From Bellilinea sp. (GTDB taxonomy: Bacteria; Chloroflexota; Anaerolineae; Anaerolineales; Anaerolineaceae): DNA of 64,000 nt. The notes under the pieces are model-generated. The model was not told the origin of the DNA. It ran no database searches and saw only the letters and a program-made list of their open reading frames with translations. Location: positions 806,001 through 870,000 of the forward strand of contig BPHQ01000001.1 in assembly GCA_026003615.1 (NCBI GenBank), read 5' to 3'. A program made the translations under genes and the position numbers. Below, piece by piece: positions 1 through 10,123 of this stretch (positions are counted from its first letter, which is position 1; each line of letters begins with the position of its first letter).

Positions 1-2
1 TT

Positions 3-767
3 GTTCTTCAGCAAGCCCTGGAATATGGTGTTAAGCGGTTTATTCACATTTCCAGTACAGCGGTTTATGGCGTGCCGGATCATCATCCATTGTTTGAAAC
101 CGATCCGCTCATTGGAGTTGGACCTTATGGAAAAGCCAAGATTCAGGCTGAAGAAATTTGTCTGGAATACCGCGAAAAGGGCATGTGTGTGCCGATCTTA
201 CGTCCCAAGTCTTTCATCGGGCCGGAGCGTCTGGGTGTTTTTGCCATCTTTTATGAATGGGCAAGCGAAGGTAAAAATTTTCCCATGATTGGATCGGGAA
301 ATAATCGTTACCAGTTGCTTGATGTGGAAGACCTGTGTGATGCTATTTACGCGTGCATGACGCTGGAAGAGGAACAGGTTAACGACACTTTTAATATCGG
401 TGCAGCTGAATTTACCACTATGAAGGAGGATTATCAAGCTGTGTTGGATGAAGCTGGCTTTGGTAAACGGATTATTCCTTTCCCTGCCGGTCCAGTGGTG
501 GTGGCGCTGAAGATTTTGGAGTTGTTGAAATTATCTCCTTTGTACCCATGGATTTATGAGACAGCCTCAAAGGATTCCTTTGTGTCCATTGAAAAGGCTC
601 AAAAAATCTTGAGTTTCCAACCGAAGTACTCCAATAAAGAGGCATTGCTGCGAAATTATCGTTGGTACCTGGCGAACAAAGACACCTTCAAAGAAGGGGA
701 AGGGGGAGTTACCCACCGTGTCCCCTGGAAGCAAAAAGCGTTAAAAGTTGCCAAAGTTTTCTTCTAA
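3..767 (+). CDS. NAD-dependent epimerase/dehydratase family protein (5' truncated by window edge)
   Basis: Frame 3 reads [42 protein letters not shown], an SDR-type epimerase core (SST...YGxAK); open at the window start. Confidence 0.85.
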   Translation, partial: VLQQALEYGVKRFIHISSTAVYGVPDHHPLFETDPLIGVGPYGKAKIQAEEICLEYREKGMCVPILRPKSFIGPERLGVFAIFYEWASEGKNFPMIGSGNNRYQLLDVEDLCDAIYACMTLEEEQVNDTFNIGAAEFTTMKEDYQAVLDEAGFGKRIIPFPAGPVVVALKILELLKLSPLYPWIYETASKDSFVSIEKAQKILSFQPKYSNKEALLRNYRWYLANKDTFKEGEGGVTHRVPWKQKALKVAKVFF

Positions 768-786
768 AAATTCCCTCTAAAGAATA

Positions 787-825
787 ACAAAACGCCTTCG
801 AAAAATTAAAACGAAGGCGTTTTGT
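787..825. terminator. Bidirectional intrinsic terminator between convergent genes
   Basis: Perfect inverted repeat ACAAAACGCCTTCG-aaaaattaaaa-CGAAGGCGTTTTGT. Confidence 0.85.
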
Positions 826-845
826 CAGCAATTTTTGGGGGTGGT

Positions 846-2054
846 TTATGGTTTTCGGGAACGGTATTTCAAGATAAATGGAAAAGTCAAGAGGGCAAGA
901 ATTTCTAGGCTAATGATCGCAACAAATAACCCTAACCGACTCTGGTCGTATAAATAACCCATCAAGACCCCGCTGACAAACCATGCTGCACCGTAAAGTG
1001 TGTTGAAAATTCCATAAGCAAAGGCTCGTTTACCGCCCGGAACAAGGTCGGCAATGGCAGCCCTCATAATCGTTTCGTGGACCGCCATAATAACTCCCCA
1101 AACAACAGCCGCAAATATGCTTAAGACATATGAAGTGGAAAACGCCAAAAATGGTAGCGGCAGAGAAATGACAGGCACGATAGCCAGGGAAGTTAATCCG
1201 ATTTTGTCGTAAGTCTTGCCGATAATCAGAGCTGCAAGGGCATCAACCCCCATTGCTATAGCGTAAAAAAGGGCAATTTGGGCAGCGGGTACTACACTTT
1301 GGGTGGCCCAGTGATAGGAGATAATTTGGAAGTTAGCAAATCCCGCTACGCTTAGAAAGGTGAAAGCGGAATAAAACCAAAAAATCTGAGGCAGGGTGGA
1401 ATTTTGAATACGAGCAGTCTTCGACGTTTGTGAGGCGGTTACCTCTAATTCTTCGGGTTTGGGAACACGCAATCTTGCCAGGAGCAAGACAAGCAAAGTA
1501 AGCAAGGCGGGAATCCAAAGGATGCTGAACCCATCCCGATAACTTTGTCGCTGTGCAAAAACAACCGCAAAAATTAACGGACCCAGGAAAGCCCCAACCT
1601 GATCCAGTGCTTCGTGAATACCAAAACCCCAGCCGCGTCCCACCTGATAACTGGCATGAGAGAGCATGGTATCTTTGGCTGGCGACCGGATTGCTTTCCC
1701 GATCCGTTCGAGAATAAGGAAAATGGCAGCGATTTCCCACCGATTCGTGTATGCAAGAAAAGGAATACTGATCAGAAGACCATACCCCAGAAAGGTTGCA
1801 AACCAGTACGCCCGAGTACGTGAAGCAAGATAACCGGAGACCAATCTCAAACCATAACCCAGAAATTCTCCTAAACCTGAAACCAATCCAACTGAAGTTG
1901 CGCTTGCTCCAAGAAATGCGAGATAAGCTCCACTCACTCCACGTCCAGTTTCGTAGGTAATATCACCTAATGCACTGACGAGACCGAACAACAGAATGAA
2001 TTGAATGGCGCGGGTGCGTTTTTCAGGTGTTTTTGAAGTTGATTCAAGGGTCAT
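846..2054 (-). CDS. MFS transporter
   Basis: About 400 aa polytopic protein; internal Met (MTLESTSK) preferred because the longer ORF start runs into the tRNA terminator. Confidence 0.8.
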   Translation of the reverse strand: MTLESTSKTPEKRTRAIQFILLFGLVSALGDITYETGRGVSGAYLAFLGASATSVGLVSGLGEFLGYGLRLVSGYLASRTRAYWFATFLGYGLLISIPFLAYTNRWEIAAIFLILERIGKAIRSPAKDTMLSHASYQVGRGWGFGIHEALDQVGAFLGPLIFAVVFAQRQSYRDGFSILWIPALLTLLVLLLARLRVPKPEELEVTASQTSKTARIQNSTLPQIFWFYSAFTFLSVAGFANFQIISYHWATQSVVPAAQIALFYAIAMGVDALAALIIGKTYDKIGLTSLAIVPVISLPLPFLAFSTSYVLSIFAAVVWGVIMAVHETIMRAAIADLVPGGKRAFAYGIFNTLYGAAWFVSGVLMGYLYDQSRLGLFVAIISLEILALLTFPFILKYRSRKP

Positions 2055-2108
2055 TGGGAGGATTCTCCTGAAAAAAGCAATGCTTCCTGATCTGATCCGT
2101 AGGGAAAA

Positions 2109-2135
2109 CAAAAAAGCCGCTAAGCGGCCTTTTTA
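2109..2135 (-). terminator. Intrinsic terminator downstream of tRNA-Asp
   Basis: Minus strand: GGCCGC-tta-GCGGCTTTTTT. Confidence 0.75.
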
Positions 2136-2144
2136 GGGTATTCG

Positions 2145-2220
2145 TGGCGGGAGCGACGGGATTCGAACCCGCGGTCTCGGCCTTGACAGGGCCGCATGTT
2201 AACCACTACACCACGCCCCC
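2145..2220 (-). tRNA. tRNA-Asp (GTC), CCA encoded
   Basis: Acceptor GGGGGCG/CGCTCCC, anticodon arm CGGCC-CTGTCAA-GGCCG, T-arm GCGGGTTCGAATCCCGT, GCCA 3' end. Confidence 0.97.
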
Positions 2221-2501
2221 CGAACGGGCAAATATTATCACACTCTCTCTTTCCCGTCAAGAAAAAAGGTGCTTTTGGAGGTGTGGAGCCATAAATTTGT
2301 CCCATCTCTCAATTGGACCTTGTCTTTGAATTATGATAGATGTATTTCGAAAGTATTGACCAGAATTGAGAGGGGATGAAAGGCATTTTGGATCAATTCC
2401 ATTTGTTCAGGATGATCATTTTTTTGCTAAAGGGATCAAAATTGCTCGTAAGTAATAATCATCGAGCATCCCAACGGTTGGCTATATGTTCGAATTGAAC
2501 G

Positions 2502-2537
2502 AAAAAACCTCTGACGATTATTTGGCATCGTCAGAGG
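2502..2537 (-). terminator. Intrinsic terminator downstream of ndk
   Basis: CCTCTGACGAT-8 nt-ATCGTCAGAGG, followed by T6 on the minus strand. Confidence 0.9.
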
Positions 2538-2609
2538 CAATCGGCTGATTCTGGCGGTTTGATTATTAACCAGCGCCCTCATCGCTTGAATAAAAATAGC
2601 ATACCATGC

Positions 2610-3077
2610 TTAATTACTGCCGCTGATCCACTCCTCATTGCTTTGTTTCCACTCAACAAGTTCATTTGGGTTAAACCAAAGCGCAATTTCAGCCTGGGCA
2701 TTTTCAGGGCTGTCTGAAGCATGGGTTAGGTTTCTGCCTACCTCAAGGCCAAAATCATGGCGAATAGTACCAGGTGCTGCTTCGGTTGGGCGGGTTGCTC
2801 CCATCGTTTGACGAACAGCGGTGACCGCCTGTGGGCCTTCCCACACCATGGCCATAACCGGTGCAGAACAAATATAGCGGATTAAGCCTTCATAAAAAGG
2901 TTTTCCTTTATGAATGGCATAATGTTGCTCTGCCAGATCGGTGGGAACCCGTAAAAATTTTGCAGCAACTAGTTTTAACCCGCGCTGTTCAAGACGCTTG
3001 ATAATCTCTCCAACCAAGCCCCTTTGCACGGCATCGGGTTTTGCAAGTACGAAAGTGCGTTCCACAATGTCCTCCAA
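2610..3077 (-). CDS. ndk: Nucleoside diphosphate kinase
   Basis: ERTFVLAKPDAVQRGLVGEIIKRLEQRG...GTIRHDFG...NLTHASDSPENAQAEIALWF. Confidence 0.97.
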   Translation of the reverse strand: MEDIVERTFVLAKPDAVQRGLVGEIIKRLEQRGLKLVAAKFLRVPTDLAEQHYAIHKGKPFYEGLIRYICSAPVMAMVWEGPQAVTAVRQTMGATRPTEAAPGTIRHDFGLEVGRNLTHASDSPENAQAEIALWFNPNELVEWKQSNEEWISGSN

Positions 3078-3089
3078 TGGGTTATTTTC

Positions 3090-5891
3090 TTATCGCAGCA
3101 ATTCCTCTGCTTTGGTGTAGGCCTCAAGGGCTTCTTGCAAGCGGTTGCTGCGTAAATAAGCGTCACCCAGTGCCTGCCAGATGGTGATATCTATCGGATA
3201 TCGGTAAAGAGCGTCTCTAAGATCATGGATGGTTTCTTCCAAATACTGCCCATCCTTGATCAATTGATTATAAGCCTGCAATGCTTTCTCAAGCTCGTGA
3301 GCTTGAAGGGCTGTTTGGGCAATGACTAATATCTCTGCCGGGTTGCTGGATTGAAGGGTGGGGGATGATGGTTGAGGTTGCTCCTTTTCAGTGGGCAGTG
3401 TTTCAGCACCTGGAGATTGAAATTCCGGTACCCAATCCGAGGGCACTGGAGGTTGTTCGGATTCGGTTTCCGCCTCCTCTAAATCTTTTAACCAAGAAGG
3501 CACTTCTTCCTCAATTTCCGTAATTGGTGTTTCTTGGGGCAACTCATCCACTGGTTCATTGATCGGTTGCGGGGTTGAAGGAGAGACTGCTTTGAGGTGA
3601 ACTGGTTGGGTATCTTCAACCGTTTCGGCTTCTTTTTCTTCAATCTCAAAGGATGGCAGGTCGGTTTCTGTTTCAGAGGAGGTCTCTGTCACAGATTCTT
3701 CTGTGATTTCCGTGTGCAATTCTTCTCTAACCCATTTTGGGAGATCTTCCTGACGCTCTTCAGGTTTTGTCAAAAGGGTTTCTTCTGCTGCTCCTTGTTT
3801 TGCGGCAAGACTTTCTAACCAAGCAAAGGTGTCATCTTCTGCTAATTCTTCCGTATCTGAGGAAGGAGATTGTTCTCCATCTTCCACTGGCAAAAGGGGC
3901 TTTATGATCTCCGATGAAGTTTCAAAGGAGGTTTCTTCTTCCTGCATGGACTCCATCAGCCAATCGGGTAACGGTTCAGGTGTTTGATCGGAGACGGCTT
4001 GTTCAATTAGGTTATCCTCGATGGCTTTACCCACTTCACCCTCTTCACCATGGTGAGTCTCCTCGGTAATTTCTTCTTCCTTTTCCACCAAATCCGGTTC
4101 AGGAAAGATGGTTTGAATTATCTCCGGAGTGGTTTGATCCGTGGGAGTGACCTCTTCCTCTTTGTGATCAAAAGCGGAAGTTTCTGGTGATTCTTCAACC
4201 AGTGATTGAATCCAATCCGGCGGGGTATCTTGACGTTCTTCAGGTGGGGTCAACAATGTGGCTTCATCAGCTCCCTGACGAGCTGCAAGGCTTTCCAACC
4301 ACGCCATGGTAGCATCCAAGTCTTCTAATTCAGGTGCCGCTTGAGATGATGGCTCATCCGGTTGAGGTGAGGAGGATTGTACCTCCAAAGATTCCAATGG
4401 GTTTTCCTCAATGTGGGGTGCTTCACCGGTGAATTCTTCGGTTTCGTTTTCGGACTGTTGAAATGTGCCGAGTTCTTTCAGCCAATCGGGTATTGTTTCA
4501 AAATTTTCTTCAATCCGGGTATCTTCTCCATGGATCTCTTCTTCCGAGGTAAATTGCGAATAGGGGGGCAAATCCGTTTCATTGCTTTCGAGGGATTCCT
4601 CAAGTGGGCTGGCGGCTTCTTCAGTGGATTGAACTTCTTCGTGAAGGGAAATCCCCGCTTCTTTTTCGAGAAGGTTTTCTTCTTGCGAGGGGAGAATTTG
4701 CTCTAACCACCCCAAATCTTCTTCTGTTTCTTGCTCCTCAACCGCTGTTTCCTCTGGTGCGATTTCTTGCAGCCATTCCGGAATTTCGCCAATTTCTAAA
4801 TCTTCTTCAGGAAGATTGAAACCGGCCTGAACAGATTCATCCACCTTTTCTGTTGGAGTCCAACCAGCTTCCTTCATCCAATCGGGAATGGTTTCTTCTT
4901 CAGAGGCTTCTGGAATTTGGGATTCAAAAATTGGGGAGGAGATTTCCTGGAAAGGCGCTGGAGTTTCAGGAGTGGTTGAAAGATCTGGTGTGGTTTCTTC
5001 CATTTCAGCAGAAGGTTTGATTTCGCTAAACCAGTCCGGAAGTGACTCTTCTTCTTCGTCGTTGAAATTTACACCGGCGGTTTGTGCCCACTCCGGCAGA
5101 GCAGCTTCTTCTTCGATAGTTTCAATTTCTAATCGGTCAAGTGTTACGGCATTGTCAGGTACATCCAGGCTGCTGATTGCATTGGGAGGCAGGTAAGCCA
5201 GATAAGGATCCATGGCGAAGACACGCTGTTGATAAATTTTTGCATCTTCTGCCCGGGATGTTTGAGGAAGTGTCTCAGCCAGGATGCGATTAGCTTCAAA
5301 ACAATAGGGAAGTTTAGAGATCAGCCGACTGCAAACCTCGATGGCTGCCACAGTTTGGCCAGAGAGGAAGTACATGCGGGCTAAAATGACTTCCAGATCA
5401 ACGCGCAATGGGTCTTCTGCAAGCGCGGCACGGATTTCTGCAATGGCTTGCTGGTATAACTCTCCCCGTGCATACATGCGAACCAACGCACCGCGGGTCA
5501 GTCGAATTTTTGGGGGTTCGACACCATCTCGTCTGCCGTATAGACGGCGGAGTTCATCTTGAACCGCTGTATTGGAAGGTTGGGCTTCAAAGGCTCTTTC
5601 CATGTGCCAGATGGCGGCATCCAGGTTGCCTTCGTCCTCACGGATAATGCTCATCCCAATTTGCGAAATGAAATCATCCGGCACGGCTGAAAGGATGCGC
5701 TGGAGCACGTCGGCGGCTTCAGCATACCGCTGAGATTCAAGAAAGGCTTTTCCAAGGAGGCGGTAGGTGTCTATGTGTTTTGGGTAATATTTGAGAATAT
5801 GACGGCAATGAGCAATTGCGGCAGAGGACTCGCCGCGATCAATCATCGCTTCAATTTCACGGTTATATGCACGTAATGGAATTTTAGCCAT
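3090..5891 (-). CDS. TPR-repeat protein with a long acidic, PDWL-motif-rich central region
   Basis: N-terminal and C-terminal TPR-like helices; RBS GGGAGGTGG upstream of ATG at 5891. Confidence 0.85.
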   Translation of the reverse strand: MAKIPLRAYNREIEAMIDRGESSAAIAHCRHILKYYPKHIDTYRLLGKAFLESQRYAEAADVLQRILSAVPDDFISQIGMSIIREDEGNLDAAIWHMERAFEAQPSNTAVQDELRRLYGRRDGVEPPKIRLTRGALVRMYARGELYQQAIAEIRAALAEDPLRVDLEVILARMYFLSGQTVAAIEVCSRLISKLPYCFEANRILAETLPQTSRAEDAKIYQQRVFAMDPYLAYLPPNAISSLDVPDNAVTLDRLEIETIEEEAALPEWAQTAGVNFNDEEEESLPDWFSEIKPSAEMEETTPDLSTTPETPAPFQEISSPIFESQIPEASEEETIPDWMKEAGWTPTEKVDESVQAGFNLPEEDLEIGEIPEWLQEIAPEETAVEEQETEEDLGWLEQILPSQEENLLEKEAGISLHEEVQSTEEAASPLEESLESNETDLPPYSQFTSEEEIHGEDTRIEENFETIPDWLKELGTFQQSENETEEFTGEAPHIEENPLESLEVQSSSPQPDEPSSQAAPELEDLDATMAWLESLAARQGADEATLLTPPEERQDTPPDWIQSLVEESPETSAFDHKEEEVTPTDQTTPEIIQTIFPEPDLVEKEEEITEETHHGEEGEVGKAIEDNLIEQAVSDQTPEPLPDWLMESMQEEETSFETSSEIIKPLLPVEDGEQSPSSDTEELAEDDTFAWLESLAAKQGAAEETLLTKPEERQEDLPKWVREELHTEITEESVTETSSETETDLPSFEIEEKEAETVEDTQPVHLKAVSPSTPQPINEPVDELPQETPITEIEEEVPSWLKDLEEAETESEQPPVPSDWVPEFQSPGAETLPTEKEQPQPSSPTLQSSNPAEILVIAQTALQAHELEKALQAYNQLIKDGQYLEETIHDLRDALYRYPIDITIWQALGDAYLRSNRLQEALEAYTKAEELLR

Positions 5892-5958
5892 AAGCCACCT
5901 CCCAATGGTTAGTATGCCCCAAGTTTTAGGATTCTGCAAGTCATTTGAAAGACGAGGT

Positions 5959-5995
5959 AAAAAAGGAACCGCATCGGGAAATCCGCGCGGCTCCT
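5959..5995 (-). terminator. Intrinsic terminator downstream of sigma factor gene
   Basis: Minus strand: AGGAGCCGC ... GCGGTTCCTTTTTT. Confidence 0.75.
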
Positions 5996-6018
5996 CTTAT
6001 GTAAAATTTGGAAGGGGG

Positions 6019-7311
6019 TTACTCACCCAAATAATCGCGCAATTTGCGTCGGATGGTTGGGTGGCGTAGCCGGCTGAGGGCTTGTGCCTCAATTTGTCTG
6101 ACTCGTTCACGGGTTACACCCATCTTTCGGCCAACTTCCTCCAGGGTGTATGCTTGTCCATCCAGCAAACCATAGCGAAGTTGAAGAATGCGCACTTCAC
6201 GTGGTGGAAGTGTGTTCAATACCTCCTCAAGATGCTCCCGCAATAAATTGTAGGTGGCAGTGTCATCGGGTGGTGGCGCTTCGTCATCTTCAATAAAATC
6301 ACCCAGCACAGAGTCTTCCTCATCATCGGTTGGGGTTTCCAGTGAAAGCGGCCGACGAGCTACTTGAATCATGTTCTCCACCTTTTTAGGGGGAACATCC
6401 AGTGCAATAGCCAGTTCATCCACGGAGGGCTCTCTACCAAGCCGCTGAGTCAGTTGGTGTTGAATACGCAGGAGTTTATTAATTTGATCACCCATGTGCA
6501 CCGGGACGCGAATAGTGCGGCCTTGGTCAGCGATGGCGCGAGTTACTGCCTGACGTATCCACCAGGTGGCGTAAGTGCTGAATTTGTGACCACGGCGGTA
6601 GTCAAATTTTTTGGTTGCGCGAATTAAACCGATGTTACCTTCCTGAATCAAATCCAAGAAAGGAACACCCCGCCCCATATATTTCTTGGCAACACTGATA
6701 ACCAGGCGGGAATTTGCGGTAATCAAATGTTCACGTGCTGCCCAGCCGTCTTCAATTAACTTCCGCAACTCGTGACGACGGCGACTGCCAACATTCCCGC
6801 GAGCCAGTTCCTCACGTGCCAATCGGCCACGCTCAATTCGTTGAGCCAGTTCTACTTCTTCTTCCGCGGTTAGAAGCGGAACTCGACTGACCTCCTTGAG
6901 GTACAAACCGATTGTGTCGTCGGTATCAATGTTTTGTAAATCATCGAAGACTATCTCGCTGGCTGCTTCCTCTGGTTCTTCGATTTCCTCATCCAGCGCC
7001 AATTCGTCTTCAGCTGGTTCAGGGATGAGAGATTCATCCTCGATGTAAGGAATACCAGCGCTCATCAAGGCAGCAAAAGCTTCCTCTAATTGTTCGACAT
7101 CCTGTTCGGCTTCCGGGAAAAAGTGAAGGATGTCATCAATTGTGACGTAGGACTTTTGCCGGCCCAACTCAATCAAACGAGCAATGGCTGGATATTCGTC
7201 TTCTTCTTCATCTATAACGTTAATCAGCGGATTGTCCATACGTTTCACAAACTTCCTTTTTCGAGAAAAGTATCTCAGTATTCTTTCTAATTTTTTATGT
7301 TTATCCAGCAT
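6019..7311 (-). CDS. rpoD: RNA polymerase primary sigma factor (sigma70/RpoD family)
   Basis: [54 protein letters not shown] and C-terminal [21 protein letters not shown]; start could be 7239. Confidence 0.95.
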   Translation of the reverse strand: MLDKHKKLERILRYFSRKRKFVKRMDNPLINVIDEEEDEYPAIARLIELGRQKSYVTIDDILHFFPEAEQDVEQLEEAFAALMSAGIPYIEDESLIPEPAEDELALDEEIEEPEEAASEIVFDDLQNIDTDDTIGLYLKEVSRVPLLTAEEEVELAQRIERGRLAREELARGNVGSRRRHELRKLIEDGWAAREHLITANSRLVISVAKKYMGRGVPFLDLIQEGNIGLIRATKKFDYRRGHKFSTYATWWIRQAVTRAIADQGRTIRVPVHMGDQINKLLRIQHQLTQRLGREPSVDELAIALDVPPKKVENMIQVARRPLSLETPTDDEEDSVLGDFIEDDEAPPPDDTATYNLLREHLEEVLNTLPPREVRILQLRYGLLDGQAYTLEEVGRKMGVTRERVRQIEAQALSRLRHPTIRRKLRDYLGE

Positions 7312-7658
7312 GGTTTTATCTGCTCGTGTATTCTATTTATTCAGAATACACTTTTTTACATTGAAAATCAATACCTTGTACTACTCGGCGCTATCTGGCG
7401 CAGATCAAACCGCTGCCGGATCCTTACTCATACAACACCCTGACAAATAAACGAGCGGATATCCTATCCCGCCCGCCGCAGTTGGTGGTTTCAGTAATTA
7501 TGGCAGTAAGTAGCCGCATAACACTATATAACAAACCGAAAAGAATTTCAATAGGTTTTTGAAATTCTAATCAAACTTTAATCTACTCAGTAGTTGATGG
7601 GTTTTTTATTACTCCAAGAATCCTAATATTTGTCCTGAAAACGGGTGATTAAATTTGA

Positions 7659-7686
7659 TTGACATTTGCGCCAGTTGTTATACAAT
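7659..7686 (+). promoter_or_regulatory. sigma70-type promoter for hppA
   Basis: TTGACA - 16 nt - TACAAT (within TTATACAAT). Confidence 0.75.
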
Positions 7687-7764
7687 GATTTAGTGCGTCT
7701 TGATGATATTCAGACGCATTCATGGGTTAATCCCCCCAAATTCCCTTATCAACCTGGAGGCAAT

Positions 7765-10068
7765 ATGGATATTCTCGGTCTTTCCAGGCACGGCCTGCAA
7801 ACGCCGTTCGAGCAGATAGCCGTGCTCAGTGTACTTGTTGTTGCACTGCTTAGCCTTTTGTATGCCTGGCTGCTGCGCAACAATGTGTTAACCAAAGACA
7901 AAGGTACCGAAAAGATGCAGGAAGTGTGGGAGGCCATTCGTCAAGGTGCGGATGGTTATCTTCAGCGGCAATTGAAAACCATTTTGCCGGCAATTGCGCT
8001 TCTTACGATTGCTTTGTTCCTCAGTGTTGCCGTTGTGGAACCCAGTTTAGAGGCACAGGAAGAGTTTGGCCATCTTGGGGCAACCAATGTCACGTTGATT
8101 GTGGCGTTTGGGAGGACCATTGCGTTTATCATGGGGGCAACTTTTTCACTGATCGTTGGTCAATTGGGAATGCGAATGGCCATTCAAGCCAGTGTCCGGG
8201 CGGCTTCTGCTGCGCGGCGGTCTTTTAATGAGTCGCTTTCCATTGCGTATTACGCTGGCACGATTACCGGAATGCTAACTGATGGTTTGGGATTGATGGG
8301 GGGGACATTAATCTTTATTGTCTTTGGTCGGGCAGCACCCGATGCTTTACTTGGGTTTGGTTTTGGTGGTACTTTACTTGCTCTTTTTATGCGGGTTGGT
8401 GGTGGTATTTACACCAAAGCTGCTGATGTCGGAGCCGATCTGGTCGGCAAAGTTGAAAAGGACATCCCTGAAGATGATCCTCGTAATGCTGCTGTTGTGG
8501 CGGATTTGGTGGGAGACAATGTTGGTGACTGTGCCGGGATGGCGGCGGATATTTTCGAAAGCTACGAGGTAACCATCGTTTCAGCCCTCATTTTGGGGTT
8601 AGTGCTTTATCAGGCTACCGGGCAAATCCATTACATTGTGTATCCTCTGGTCATTCGTGCTATCGGGGTGATTAGCTCCATCATCGGTACCTTTACCGTA
8701 CCGATTTGGGAGCGTTTTCCAATTAAGTTTTTACGGGCGCATGATGCCGAAGAGGCCATGTTCCGATCCTACGAAGTTTCCAGCATCAATACTGTGATCT
8801 TCTCGTTTTTGCTGGCAATTTTGTATGCAGGTGACTGGCGGTTAGGTTTACTGACCACCATTGGCGTTGGTTTGGCAGTAGCTTTCAATCCGCTGACTTC
8901 CTACTTTACGGCAACACGCAAAGCTCCCGTCCAAGAGATTGTGAAATCTACTCGCACCGGCCCAGCCACCACTATACTTTCGGGGCTTTCGGTTGGGATG
9001 GAGTCGAGCGTTTGGGCGTTGATCGTGATTGCCATTTCATTTACACTGGCAAAATTGATCTATCAGGCAGATGGAGCGAATTTCGTTTTGTACGCCGTTG
9101 CGATGATTGGCATCGGGATGCTCAGCCATACGGGAAACAATGTGGCGATGGACTCCTATGGGCCGATTTCGGATAACGCCAATGGCATTGCCGAAATGGC
9201 CTGGCACGATATGAATGATCCCGAAACGTTAAAAGCCCGGCAGATCATGGCAGACCTGGATGCGGTTGGAAATACTACCAAGGCGATCACCAAAGGTATT
9301 GCAATTGCCTCAGCCGTCATTGCTGCGGTTAGTCTGTTTGCCTCTTATATTACCGATGTGAACCGCGCGAAGAGCGGGGTAATGGAGGCTATTCGCATAT
9401 CGGATACGACCGTTTTCATCGGTTTCTTGTTAGGTGGTGCGCTTCCCTGGTTATTCAGTTCTTTGTCAATCCGGGCTGTATCGCGAGCGGCCAGTGAAAT
9501 TGTAGAAGAGGTGCGCAAACAGTTCCGCGTACCGGGCATCATGGAGGGAACGGTCAAACCCGATTACGCCCGCGTGGTCTCCATTTCAACCCGTTCTGCT
9601 CAAAAGGAACTGATTCCTCTCGCTGTGATTTCGATAACAATGCCCTTGCTGGTTGGACTGGTTTTACAAGTGGAGGCGCTGGGTGGTTACCTGGCTGGGG
9701 TGATCTTAAGTGGTCAACTATTGGCTGTCTTTATGGCAAACGCAGGTGGCGCTTGGGATAATGCGAAAAAAGCCATTGAAGATGAGCCGCGCAATTTAGA
9801 GCAGAATACCGGAAAAGGCTCCGAGCGTCATAAGGCGGGTGTGGTAGGGGATACCGTTGGTGATCCGTTGAAAGATACTGCCGGCCCGGCATTGAACCCG
9901 ATGATTAAAGTGGTCAATCTGGTATCTCTGCTGGCTGCGCCGATCATTGTCAATTTCCAATTGAATTCCTTTGTTGGGATCGTAGTTGTGGTTATCCTGT
10001 TTGCTGGATTTATCTGGGCAATCTGGCAGAGCAAACGGCCTGTACCGGATGTAGATAAGCCCATTTAG
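7765..10068 (+). CDS. hppA: Membrane-bound ion-translocating pyrophosphatase
   Basis: DVGADLVGKVEKDIPEDDPRNAAVVADLVGDNVGDCAGMAADIFESYE; RBS GGAGG then ATG at 7765. Confidence 0.96.
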   Translation: MDILGLSRHGLQTPFEQIAVLSVLVVALLSLLYAWLLRNNVLTKDKGTEKMQEVWEAIRQGADGYLQRQLKTILPAIALLTIALFLSVAVVEPSLEAQEEFGHLGATNVTLIVAFGRTIAFIMGATFSLIVGQLGMRMAIQASVRAASAARRSFNESLSIAYYAGTITGMLTDGLGLMGGTLIFIVFGRAAPDALLGFGFGGTLLALFMRVGGGIYTKAADVGADLVGKVEKDIPEDDPRNAAVVADLVGDNVGDCAGMAADIFESYEVTIVSALILGLVLYQATGQIHYIVYPLVIRAIGVISSIIGTFTVPIWERFPIKFLRAHDAEEAMFRSYEVSSINTVIFSFLLAILYAGDWRLGLLTTIGVGLAVAFNPLTSYFTATRKAPVQEIVKSTRTGPATTILSGLSVGMESSVWALIVIAISFTLAKLIYQADGANFVLYAVAMIGIGMLSHTGNNVAMDSYGPISDNANGIAEMAWHDMNDPETLKARQIMADLDAVGNTTKAITKGIAIASAVIAAVSLFASYITDVNRAKSGVMEAIRISDTTVFIGFLLGGALPWLFSSLSIRAVSRAASEIVEEVRKQFRVPGIMEGTVKPDYARVVSISTRSAQKELIPLAVISITMPLLVGLVLQVEALGGYLAGVILSGQLLAVFMANAGGAWDNAKKAIEDEPRNLEQNTGKGSERHKAGVVGDTVGDPLKDTAGPALNPMIKVVNLVSLLAAPIIVNFQLNSFVGIVVVVILFAGFIWAIWQSKRPVPDVDKPI

Positions 10069-10088
10069 CAGAATTGATACAAAATAAA

Positions 10089-10123
10089 ACGAGAGCGGAA
10101 CTAAATTCCGCTCTCGTTTTTTA
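10089..10123. terminator. Bidirectional terminator between hppA and the convergent pseudouridine synthase gene
   Basis: ACGAGAGCGGAA-ctaaa-TTCCGCTCTCGT-TTTTT; overlaps the 3' end of the minus gene. Confidence 0.85.

Noticed and set aside
1-288. 95-aa ORF in frame 1 at the window start
   Set aside because: Frame 3 encodes the real epimerase across the same region; this ORF is out of frame.
1333-1740. 135-aa minus-strand ORF
   Set aside because: Alternate frame within the MFS transporter gene.
2144-2329. 61-aa plus-strand ORF MAGATGFEPAVSALTGPHVNHYTTPP...
   Set aside because: It is the antisense of tRNA-Asp, a classic spurious ORF.
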